Below, piece by piece: positions 51,851-58,365 of a DNA stretch of 58,365 bases (positions are counted from its first letter, which is position 1; every line of letters starts with the position of its first letter). Under the pieces are notes generated by a model, which made no database searches, was not told where the DNA came from, and was given only the letters and a program-made list of their open reading frames with translations. The stretch comes from Muribaculaceae bacterium (lineage in GTDB: Bacteria > Bacteroidota > Bacteroidia > Bacteroidales > Muribaculaceae). A program made the position numbers and the translations under genes. The stretch spans positions 1 to 58,365 of the forward strand of contig JAFLTO010000017.1 of NCBI GenBank assembly GCA_022510425.1. Reading direction: 5' to 3'.

Positions 51851-54289
51851 TTAGTTGTTTTTACGTCCCTGTAAGTCATCATTCGAGATGGATTTATCCG
51901 TTTTCTTTACTTGAGCACGTAGATTTCCGAAACGTAAGTTCAAACCTATGATAACTTGTTGTCGAGGTTGCTGAGAAGAAAAATTGTAGCCTGTCCTTCC
52001 TGCATTAATTGCATAACTATGGCTTACCCGCGAATGAATTCCTAAATTAGCTGCCGAAACGCTCACATCCAATCGGTCATTTAGGAAAGACCTCCTTAAT
52101 CCGATAGAATAAGAAATATTTTGGGCCGGATTAACCGTGTAATTATAAAGACTGTTTATCCAACCGGAAAAATAATTTGAAGATAATGACAATGTGAGAT
52201 TCCATGGCAACTTCTGTTGTATCCTTGTGTAGTAATATCCGGTGAGAAGGGAATTTTTGATTTTATCAACACCTTTTCCTAAGGTGTATCTTTCCCATGC
52301 AAGTTCTCCGTTTACCATCCATGAGGTTTTATCTGTAATTTGCCATAGGAAATATAGAGAAAATGTAGCCTGCCTGTCATGAAGTGAGTTGCCATAAGTA
52401 TTATAGGTAATATTATCATCTGTCCATTTAATTTGTCCCATCCCATTATTTGAGGTTCTGAGTGATAGAGTAAGATCCAAATTAAACTTTGGCTTTATAT
52501 AACTATAATTCAACAATAGGTTATCATAGGTGGAACTTTTTAAATCAGGATTTCCAAAACTAATATCAGTAGGAGATATTTCTACGGCAGGATTCAAATA
52601 AGAAATTCCGGGTCGTTGGATCCTTCGGCTGTATGACAGTTTCAACATTGATTCATTACTTGCATTCCATGCGACAGAGGCATTTGGCACAACATCATTT
52701 AGATTGGCATGGAAATCTTCCTGGTTTCCTGTCAGGAAATCTGCCTGCAATCGGGAATATTCATATCTAAGCCCGGCTCTGGCTGAAAATTTTCCAAACG
52801 AGGCTCTTGCATCGGCATAAATTCCAAAAATATTATAGGTATGCTTGAAATCGTCGTAAGTTTGACCTATCTCTCCCAAGTCTTGATGATTTATGGAATG
52901 AGAGGTTCGCAAAATATATTTTCCTCCCGTATCCAAATTGAAATGAGATCCTAATGGTCTATTCCAATCCAATTGAAAGGTATGTTCGAAAAATTTCAAG
53001 TCGAAATCAGAAAGATTATAAGAATAAGGGAATGGGTCACCTTGCAAAATAAAGTAATCAACCGTTTTATCTTGATCCTGGCGAGTGTGACTTAACCGAT
53101 AACTTAAGGTGATGGCTTCGCCCTTTAATCGTGTTGATCTTTGATAATCTAAACTAAAGTCGACATCGGTATATCCGTTTTTTCTGTAGTATGAATTGAA
53201 ATCATAGGAATATAATGTTTCTCCAAGAGAGTTAATCATAGTGGAATTTGATTGAAAATCATTGGAATTTTTACCTATGAATCCATTCACCGAGGTGGTG
53301 ATAAGATTAAGGGTATCCAGTTCTAAAGAACCTTCTACATTAAACCATCCCCCGCTGCCGCCTGCTTGAAAAGTAGAATAAGTATCAAGGATATCACCCG
53401 TTGAATCAAATTCCATATGGGAATCTTGTGTGCCTTTTACAGTATTCTTTAAATATTTGTAATAACCTCCGGAAGCTGATAGGGTAAACTTTTTTATTTG
53501 GGTCATTATAAAGGCATTCGCCTGAGGTCCGAAATTAGTCTGGTAATTCAAACCTATATTTCCTGTGATACCGGACATGGAAACGGTGGATGTTGTGACA
53601 ATATTCAGGATAACTCCTGAAGATTCGGCATCCTCTCTGGCACCCGGATCCGTTATAACTTCGATCTTTTTTATTGTTGAGGCTGGAATAGCAGCGAAAA
53701 TATCCTTGGCATTCTTGGTAAAGGCATTATTTGGTCTTCCATTTCTATATATTTTGAAATTATCGGAACCGTTGACCTTTATGTTCCCTTCCTCATCAAC
53801 CGATACAAGAGGTACTTTCTTCAATATTTCCCTTAGATTTGATGTAGATGCATCTCCGTCAGCCTGAACGTCATATCCAATCCTGTCTATTTCTTTTGTC
53901 ACCAAAGGACGTTGAGCAGTGATGGTAACTTCATTAAGGGTTTCTTCTGCTAATTCAGTATTTACGATACCTAAGTCTGCCACAGGTTGTTGATTATTGA
54001 CAGTGAAATCTATTGTTAAAGGTGATTTCGTTATTGCTGAAATCAGGATCCTATAATCTCCCGCTTTTGCCAAAGGCGCATCAATAAGTCCGTCTGAATC
54101 TGTCACTTTACCAATAATCTGATGGATTGTATCTGGCATCTCGAAAATCCTATATGTGGCATATTCCTCGGGTTGTCCTTCTTCATCTATCACAGTTGCC
54201 CTAACTTGATATTGAGCATAAGATTGCATAATACCGCTTAGCAAAATAAGTATTGGAAGAGAATTTCGAAATAATTTTATAATATTCAT
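51851..54289 (-). CDS. Large outer-membrane beta-barrel protein (TonB-receptor-like, OMP_b-brl_3 family)
   Basis: About 812 aa (start among three close ATGs at 54301, 54292 and 54289). Signal peptide near SYAQ; carboxypeptidase-regulatory-like beta domain 25-105 (VRATVIDEEGQPEEYATYRIF). The plug-like stretch carries ITAQRPLVTKEIDRIGYDVQADGDASTSN, the hallmark of the 'outer membrane beta-barrel family protein' group, then IKKIEVITDPGARED. Barrel strands reach FGNLRAQV. A short Ser/Asn tail ends at KGRKNN-like residues. No STN domain, so it does not signal through FecR. Its promoter appears to lie about 235 bases upstream beneath a palindrome shared with the gene at 56386. Confidence 0.88.
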   Translation of the reverse strand: MNIIKLFRNSLPILILLSGIMQSYAQYQVRATVIDEEGQPEEYATYRIFEMPDTIHQIIGKVTDSDGLIDAPLAKAGDYRILISAITKSPLTIDFTVNNQQPVADLGIVNTELAEETLNEVTITAQRPLVTKEIDRIGYDVQADGDASTSNLREILKKVPLVSVDEEGNIKVNGSDNFKIYRNGRPNNAFTKNAKDIFAAIPASTIKKIEVITDPGAREDAESSGVILNIVTTSTVSMSGITGNIGLNYQTNFGPQANAFIMTQIKKFTLSASGGYYKYLKNTVKGTQDSHMEFDSTGDILDTYSTFQAGGSGGWFNVEGSLELDTLNLITTSVNGFIGKNSNDFQSNSTMINSLGETLYSYDFNSYYRKNGYTDVDFSLDYQRSTRLKGEAITLSYRLSHTRQDQDKTVDYFILQGDPFPYSYNLSDFDLKFFEHTFQLDWNRPLGSHFNLDTGGKYILRTSHSINHQDLGEIGQTYDDFKHTYNIFGIYADARASFGKFSARAGLRYEYSRLQADFLTGNQEDFHANLNDVVPNASVAWNASNESMLKLSYSRRIQRPGISYLNPAVEISPTDISFGNPDLKSSTYDNLLLNYSYIKPKFNLDLTLSLRTSNNGMGQIKWTDDNITYNTYGNSLHDRQATFSLYFLWQITDKTSWMVNGELAWERYTLGKGVDKIKNSLLTGYYYTRIQQKLPWNLTLSLSSNYFSGWINSLYNYTVNPAQNISYSIGLRRSFLNDRLDVSVSAANLGIHSRVSHSYAINAGRTGYNFSSQQPRQQVIIGLNLRFGNLRAQVKKTDKSISNDDLQGRKNN

Positions 54290-54704
54290 CATATGATGCA
54301 ATTTTTGTTGTAAAATTTCTTATTATCGCGGAAGTCTGTCTGAACGAATGTTAAAAAAATATTAATCTTGGAAATTAGTAGCATTTTTAGTCGGTTTAAA
54401 TGTTCATATCTTGATATATTTTCTAAGAATTCTTGTCAGAAAAAGGATTTACTACCAAAATATTTTCATATTGATTAAATTTAGATTGTTTTTATTTAGA
54501 TGCATTTTCATCTAAAAGATCCTATTCTTTATGATGCAAAATTAAAATGCCAAAAATTCATTTGCCATACACAAAAGTGTAATTCTGCACATATTCCGGA
54601 TAAAACCTATATCCCAATTCTTTCATCTCAACTGGTGTGAGACCACACGAGAACCGGGAGATATGATACTACGATTAATTTGACAAAGTTCGGATTTAAA
54701 AATG
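54290..54704. other. Long leader/intergenic region upstream of the beta-barrel gene
   Basis: AT-rich, no ORF of note. It contains a short hairpin (GATGCATTTTCATC, 54499-54512), a minus-strand -7-like box AATTTTTG (54543-54536, 7 of 8) and the palindrome at 54568-54581. The stretch from about 54530 to 54302 would be a long untranslated leader. Confidence 0.5.
54567..54584. promoter_or_regulatory. Palindromic operator-like site (copy 1)
   Basis: TACAC-AAAA-GTGTA at 54568-54581. The 18 bases at 54567-54584 are identical to 58059-58076. It lies 24 bases upstream of a minus-strand -7-like box, the position expected for an activator site. Confidence 0.6.
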
Positions 54705-54730
54705 AAAAAACTCTCAACAAATGTTGAGGG
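54705..54730 (-). terminator. Terminator of the Crp/Fnr remnant
   Basis: Minus strand: stem CCCTCAACA / TGTTGAGAG with a two-base loop, then TTTTTTC. It follows the remnant's stop by 27 bases. Confidence 0.75.
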
Positions 54731-54756
54731 TCCTAAGATAATTAGGAGTAATCCTG

Positions 54757-54909
54757 TTATTTCTTACATAACCTACTTAAATGTGTTGGAGTGATGTCTA
54801 AATAAGAGGGAATGTCTTTCAAGGAGAATATTTCAAACATTTGAGGACACCCTTCCAACATTTTCTCATATCTTTCTTTCGGTGTCTTGGTTTTTTTAAT
54901 AAAAAGATA
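54757..54909 (-). pseudogene. Remnant of a Crp/Fnr-family transcription regulator (C-terminal helix-turn-helix only)
   Basis: Fifty codons stay open to the stop: ...KKTKTPKERYEKMLEG, then FEIFSLKDIPSYLDITPTHLSRLCKK. This is the usual end of Bacteroidetes Crp/Fnr regulators (ERYEKL...IPLKDIASYLGITPETLSRLRKK). A stop codon lies just upstream in frame, and no cyclic-nucleotide-binding domain or start is found in the ~300 bases before it. So the N-terminal three quarters of the gene are gone, while the native terminator is retained. Confidence 0.75.
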
Positions 54910-54930
54910 TTATTTTTGCAAAGTTGAATC

Positions 54931-54966
54931 CCGGTAGCCCCTGAGCAATCAAGCTATCGGGTTTTG
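54931..54966 (+). terminator. Hairpin with T-rich tail beyond the Crp remnant
   Basis: CCCGGTAGC / GCTATCGGG with a 14-base loop and then TTTTG on the plus strand. It is flanked by the direct repeat TGCAAAGTT (54918-54926 and 54978-54986). No plus-strand gene precedes it, so it may be a relic of the sequence that replaced the regulator's N terminus. Confidence 0.5.
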
Positions 54967-54986
54967 TTATCATATATGCAAAGTTA

Positions 54987-55177
54987 CAATTTTTTGGGGA
55001 TTAAGTGACTCTTATTTTATAGAACTCCTTAACACTCTGATAATTTGATATTTATTTTCAACAGTAAAATAGGGAAGCATAAAGGCCTTAAAAAGGTCTT
55101 TTAACTTTCTAAAATTCGGCTTGAGAGGGATCAAAATCAAAAAATAGTATATAGGCCAATTTTATATATACAAAATA
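54987..55177. other. Intergenic, nothing recognised
   Basis: AT-rich sequence between the terminator-like hairpin and the 3' end of the sigma/anti-sigma pair. A short inverted repeat (AAAGGCCTTAAAAAGGTCTTT, about 55080-55100) is the only structure noticed. Confidence 0.4.
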
Positions 55178-55204
55178 AAGCCTGAACTCTTACTGTCCAG
55201 ACTT
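55170..55204 (-). terminator. Terminator of the ECF sigma/membrane-protein operon
   Basis: Minus strand: stem AAGTCTGGAC / GTTCAGGCTT (two G-T pairs) with a seven-base loop, then TTATTTTG. It lies about 30 bases after the stop of the membrane-protein gene. Confidence 0.75.
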
Positions 55205-55232
55205 AATTAAATATTAAGAAAACTGTTTGGTT

Positions 55233-55781
55233 CTATTTGAGTGATTCCATTTCGTTGAAGACTTTTCTTAGTTTTGGCAAATAGAAAGTCAAGGTAAAAG
55301 TGATACCAAACAATAGAGTGCCAATTACTAATCCAAAACTCAATGGACTGAAATCCCACAGGTTGGATAGGAAAAGAGAGAAAAAGACTGTAAGACCCAC
55401 AATAAAGAATATCTCTCCTGCCAATGTGTAAAGTTTCAATTTGGATGTGACAAAAAGCAATGATACAGGTGTCAAAGTTGTAATACTCATCTTTCTAGTT
55501 GTATTCCATAGATATCCATACCAAGCTCCACCAAGAAGAAGATAGACAAGAAGAAAAATCTTCAAGTATAGAGGGAAACTGCTTGTGTTTGAACCTGATA
55601 ATAGCAAAACAATAGGTATTATCGAAGCAAGTAAACAATTCCTTACATTTTGTTTATAAACTTTTGCCAATTTTGTTTGCGCTGTTTCTGATGCCGAGAC
55701 ATCAATCTTGATTTCTTCATTGGATTTCGCCAATACTTGTTCCAGTACACTCATGTTCTTTTTCAAATTGCTAAGTTCCAT
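55233..55781 (-). CDS. Four-helix membrane protein, putative partner of the ECF sigma factor
   Basis: 182 aa. The N-terminal ~45 residues are polar and helical (LKKNMSVLEQVLAKSNEEI). Four membrane helices follow in two pairs: NCLLASIIPIVLLLSG and YLKIFLLVYLLLGGAWYGYL; then LYTLAGEIFFIVGLTVFFSLFL and FGLVIGTLLFGITFTLTFYL. No zinc-binding anti-sigma motif is seen. It starts one base after the sigma stop, so it is cotranslated with it and may act as a membrane anti-sigma. That role is inference. Confidence 0.75.
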   Translation of the reverse strand: MELSNLKKNMSVLEQVLAKSNEEIKIDVSASETAQTKLAKVYKQNVRNCLLASIIPIVLLLSGSNTSSFPLYLKIFLLVYLLLGGAWYGYLWNTTRKMSITTLTPVSLLFVTSKLKLYTLAGEIFFIVGLTVFFSLFLSNLWDFSPLSFGLVIGTLLFGITFTLTFYLPKLRKVFNEMESLK

Positions 55782-55782
55782 A

Positions 55783-56274
55783 TCATTTTAATTTTGATAG
55801 TTTTTCCTTTATTCTAAATATTTTAGTAGCCACATTGCTCTTCTTCATCCCCATGGTTTCAGCTATTTCTTCATAAGAAAATTCATCTAACCATAATAAG
55901 ATAATAGCCTTTTCTATATCATCAAGTTTTTCTATCAAACTATCAAGAGCCTCAAGTCTATCCTTTTGGAAGTTATCTGTGTCATTGGAAATATTAAATA
56001 CAGTTGGGTCAATAGATACGGTATTTATTCTCTTTTTACCTATTCTGATCGCCATTAAAGCTGTATTAATAGCTATTCTGTAAATCCAGGTTGATACTTT
56101 GCTCTCAGATCTGAATTGGTCAATACCTTTCCAGATATTGATATAAACTTCCTGTCTTAAATCCTCGAGTGGTATAATTTCTGAAGAATAAAAATAACAG
56201 ACTGAATTTATTATTCTTGAATTTTCCTTAATCAATGAATTGAATAAGATTTCATTTTCCGGTGGACTTTTCAT
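55783..56274 (-). CDS. ECF-type RNA polymerase sigma factor (second)
   Basis: 163 aa. Region 2 is ILFNSLIKENSRIINSVCYFY then IIPLEDLRQEVYINIWKGIDQFRSESKVSTWIYRIAINTA; region 4 is SLIEKLDDIEKAIILLWLDEFSYEEIAETMGMKKSNVATKIFRIKEKL, with a clear helix-turn-helix. It differs from the FecI-like factor at 36866 and is closer to the group with small membrane anti-sigmas. The gene just downstream probably encodes its regulator. Confidence 0.93.
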   Translation of the reverse strand: MKSPPENEILFNSLIKENSRIINSVCYFYSSEIIPLEDLRQEVYINIWKGIDQFRSESKVSTWIYRIAINTALMAIRIGKKRINTVSIDPTVFNISNDTDNFQKDRLEALDSLIEKLDDIEKAIILLWLDEFSYEEIAETMGMKKSNVATKIFRIKEKLSKLK

Positions 56275-56385
56275 TTTATTTCTTTTTACCCGTTAGATGC
56301 AATTTTTAACCGGAAAATTTCAATATCTGTCTAAAATAATTTTATTTAAAACCTCAATGAACTTAATCGTTGTTTATTTATAGAT

Positions 56386-57990
56386 TTATCTTCTATTTTT
56401 AATTTCTTCGTATTCTTCTTCAAACGTACACAAACCCATCTCAGTCCTTCGTTGGTTTAAATTTGTTTTATCCTCAATTGGATAAAATTTTAATATCTTT
56501 TGTCCGTCGTTTTCTTCCCAATAGAACTGGGTGCCATATATTTGTGGTTGTCCGGAATTAACCAAGATACGATCTTCAAGCATAGCAATCTGAGAAGAAT
56601 TCAAATCACCCTTTTTGGCACCTTCTTTCAAAAAGGGAAGGGCCCATTTTTGAGTTTCTATGTCTGAATGTTGAATGACTAACCAAATAGCAACAGTTTC
56701 ATTACCAACCAAGTCTTTCCCAGGCCAGCCAAATTCCTTAATTATCTTCTTAATCTCGGCAAGATTATTTTCATCTATTTCTTTCATCTGCTTTGTCAAA
56801 GATTTAGTAAGGATAGTGTCAACAGGTGCAGATTTATAAGCGTTGAGAAATTGATGTCTGATGTCCTGATCACTTTTTCTAATCTTTATTAATCTATTTC
56901 TTAATTCAATATCATAATTTGCTTCAATCCTATTCCGCCTTTTATTTATGGTATCATTAATGGAATTCCAATAAATACTGTTTTTTAAATTATCCAAATC
57001 GGGATCAAATGGTTCAGTTAGAAACCAATCGGGATAATTATGTATTATATTCTCTAATAACTCATTACATTCCTTTAATTTATTACATAAAGAGGCGGAA
57101 CAAGCAGCATTATAAAGAGTTAAATATTCTGCCTTTTCCGAAGAGTCAATTATTTGTTTATAAAAATCAAATGCCCCCGAATAATCACCATTATAATAAC
57201 ATGAGTCAGCTTTGGCAGTAAGAATTTTGGGATTTGAATTTATTATACTTTTATTTCTAACCCTTTGATTTTGACCGATTCTGTAATTCTCTATTGCTGC
57301 GACTCGTCTCGATTCAAGTTGATGACCCCAATATTCAATATCATTTGCAATATTCTTTAAATCATGACGATCGAAGCCATCGGTACCTAGCCAAGGTAAT
57401 TTCATTCCTGAAGAATGTTTATCCCTTGTCTGCCAAACCATAATCTGGACAATTGGCTCATCTCCATAGTCAAACCAATCAGTGGCAAGAAGTCTTTTCT
57501 TGTCCTTGTCATAATATGTATATGTGTACATCTCGGTTGAATCGCGATTCCAATTCTCCGGATATTCATTGTATGTCCACATTGTGTATGGATTTTCAGT
57601 ATTTATTGAGGAGGTCAAAGAAGATGGCCGTATTGCTTTCATTGGCTGTTTGGGTCTAACAAACATAATATTCATGTGAGGAGCATAGAAAAGTATCTGC
57701 GCGCTGTCCAGTTCTGCTGTATGTAAAACATCGACGATAAAGTTTTTCATTCCCGGATATTTTATTACCGAATCCATCGTTGATATAATGGTTAGATTCT
57801 CCGGATAAGAATTATTCCCAAGCTCCATTCGATATATGGTATCATAAACTATAATCTTTCCATAATTATTATCAATATACCATATTCTGTCAGCAAAAAG
57901 CAACTCTTTCGGGTGGCTACAACCAATAAGACAAATAGATAATACGAAAATCACTAGGGAGAATCGATACAATTTGTTTAGATATTTCAT
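56386..57990 (-). CDS. DUF6624 lipoprotein
   Basis: 534 aa from the ATG at 57990. Lipoprotein signal ending CLIGC-SHP. The first ~330 residues have no named domain; a TPR-like stretch (AKADSCYYNGDYSGAFDFYKQII, then LYNAACSASLCNKLKECNELL) sits mid-protein. The C-terminal ~150 residues follow the DUF6624 pattern: EFGWPGKDLVGNETVAIWLVIQHSD, then LPFLKEGAKKGDLNSSQIAMLEDRI and QIYGTQF. Possibly a peptidase-like or binding domain; function unknown. Its promoter lies at 58029, beneath the shared palindrome. Confidence 0.82.
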   Translation of the reverse strand: MKYLNKLYRFSLVIFVLSICLIGCSHPKELLFADRIWYIDNNYGKIIVYDTIYRMELGNNSYPENLTIISTMDSVIKYPGMKNFIVDVLHTAELDSAQILFYAPHMNIMFVRPKQPMKAIRPSSLTSSINTENPYTMWTYNEYPENWNRDSTEMYTYTYYDKDKKRLLATDWFDYGDEPIVQIMVWQTRDKHSSGMKLPWLGTDGFDRHDLKNIANDIEYWGHQLESRRVAAIENYRIGQNQRVRNKSIINSNPKILTAKADSCYYNGDYSGAFDFYKQIIDSSEKAEYLTLYNAACSASLCNKLKECNELLENIIHNYPDWFLTEPFDPDLDNLKNSIYWNSINDTINKRRNRIEANYDIELRNRLIKIRKSDQDIRHQFLNAYKSAPVDTILTKSLTKQMKEIDENNLAEIKKIIKEFGWPGKDLVGNETVAIWLVIQHSDIETQKWALPFLKEGAKKGDLNSSQIAMLEDRILVNSGQPQIYGTQFYWEENDGQKILKFYPIEDKTNLNQRRTEMGLCTFEEEYEEIKNRR

Positions 57991-58028
57991 AATCACTGGG
58001 TTTATAGAGCAATCATATTCAACATGAG

Positions 58029-58036
58029 CAAAGTTA
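58029..58036 (-). promoter_or_regulatory. -7 box of the DUF6624 gene
   Basis: Minus-strand TAACTTTG, an exact TAnnTTTG match, 38 bases upstream of the ATG. The palindrome at 58060-58073 lies 23 bases further upstream, in the place of the -33 box. Confidence 0.55.
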
Positions 58037-58058
58037 GAGGGGCAAAAAGACCTATACT

Positions 58059-58076
58059 ATACACAAAAGTGTAATT
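58059..58076. promoter_or_regulatory. Palindromic operator-like site (copy 2)
   Basis: TACAC-AAAA-GTGTA at 58060-58073; the surrounding 18 bases are identical to copy 1 at 54567-54584. The distance to the -7 box (23 bases) is nearly the same as for copy 1 (24 bases). Confidence 0.6.
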
Positions 58077-58147
58077 TTACAATCACTATAGACTGATGAT
58101 TGTCAAAATTTCTTATTCTTTAATTATAATAATTCCCATTCTTTTCC

Positions 58148-58365
58148 CTATTTAGTGAAAGGGCCTACGATTTGTATCACGTCCAATTCTGTTTCATCTA
58201 ATGAATAAGCGGCTAAAATACCTGTTCCTCCGGTAATATTTGAAAAATATTTTATTGGTTCACTAACACCAAGGTCAATCATGCCACCGTGCAATCCTTC
58301 ATTACCGGGATCATTATATAATTTGGATAGAAGGTATTGGTAATATGATTCTGATATGGAAAACA
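58148..58365 (-). CDS. DUF4249-like protein, C-terminal part (gene continues past the window)
   Basis: Seventy-one codons are open from the window edge to a TAG at 58148. The peptide FSISESYYQYLLSKLYND, then GVSEPIKYFSNITGGTGILAAYS matches the C-terminal end of DUF4249 proteins (SLS-x-x-YY-x-Y-L, then SNI-x-GG-x-G-I). The lipoprotein N terminus lies outside. A TonB receptor upstream is expected from the usual gene order but is not visible. It too short for the usual ORF cut-off. Confidence 0.7.
   Translation of the reverse strand, partial: FSISESYYQYLLSKLYNDPGNEGLHGGMIDLGVSEPIKYFSNITGGTGILAAYSLDETELDVIQIVGPFTK

Overview
The window is a contiguous stretch of chromosome from a member of the order Bacteroidales. 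The evidence is Bacteroidetes-type promoters (TTTG, about 19-23 bases, TAnnTTTG) in front of several genes, many Sec/lipoprotein surface proteins, DUF4249 and DUF4836-type lipoproteins, STN-containing TonB-dependent receptors paired with ECF sigma factors, a DUF2027/Smr protein and a four-helix-bundle 'suffix' protein. A gut commensal related to Muribaculaceae or Bacteroidaceae is plausible, but the sequence alone does not fix the genus.

Layout. 1-126: 3' end of a 5S rRNA and its terminator. 242-4822: rhamnose catabolism operon (rhaB kinase, rhaA isomerase, rhaT permease, rhaD aldolase) without a local regulator. 4861-5800: a four-helix-bundle/zinc-ribbon gene framed by two arrays of 10-bp ATCATG repeats that contain a near-perfect 31-bp direct repeat. 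5845-9591 (minus): a compact operon encoding a membrane CHASE2-like sensor, an exported caspase-like protease with Sel1 repeats, and two small exported paralogues with the same C-terminal tail. 9824-14182 (minus): a giant exported protein with BspA-type leucine-rich repeats, Ig-like repeats, a PGDE/PGDQ tract and a C-terminal sorting-like domain. 14183-15445: about 1.26 kb without a convincing gene, containing several repeats and strong inverted repeats. 15446-18648: a DUF362 lipoprotein, a lipoprotein nitroreductase and an MFS permease. 18706-20953 (minus): pta-ackA. 21193-21750: a tRNA-Glu / rpsT / tRNA-Glu unit, then a hypothetical gene and lgt. 23291-30760 (minus): esterase, exported GH13 amylase, DUF2027-Smr protein, PhoH ATPase and sufB. 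30897: tRNA-Gln. 31029-34837: aminotransferase, pfkA, HAD phosphatase and ribF. 34888-36754: two lipoproteins. 36866-41940: an ECF sigma operon (sigma factor, small beta-barrel, minimal FecR-like anti-sigma, STN TonB receptor, DUF4249 lipoprotein). 41937-44623 (minus): queA and a Bcr/CflA-type MFS pump. 44773-50316: lysS, gpsA, pgi, a small membrane protein and a DUF418 protein. 50340-58365 (minus): paired small lipoproteins, a large TonB-dependent-receptor-like beta-barrel protein, a remnant of a Crp/Fnr regulator, a second ECF sigma factor with a membrane partner, a DUF6624 lipoprotein, and the C-terminal end of another DUF4249 protein.

How the parts work together. The core-metabolism genes (rhamnose use, upper glycolysis pfkA/pgi, acetate production pta-ackA, glycerol-3-phosphate gpsA) fit a saccharolytic anaerobe that excretes acetate. 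The accessory genes are mostly envelope sensing and surface uptake. The most unusual pieces are the CHASE2/caspase operon, the decamer-framed four-helix gene, the minimal STN anti-sigma operon, and a palindrome shared by two promoters around the second ECF sigma region.
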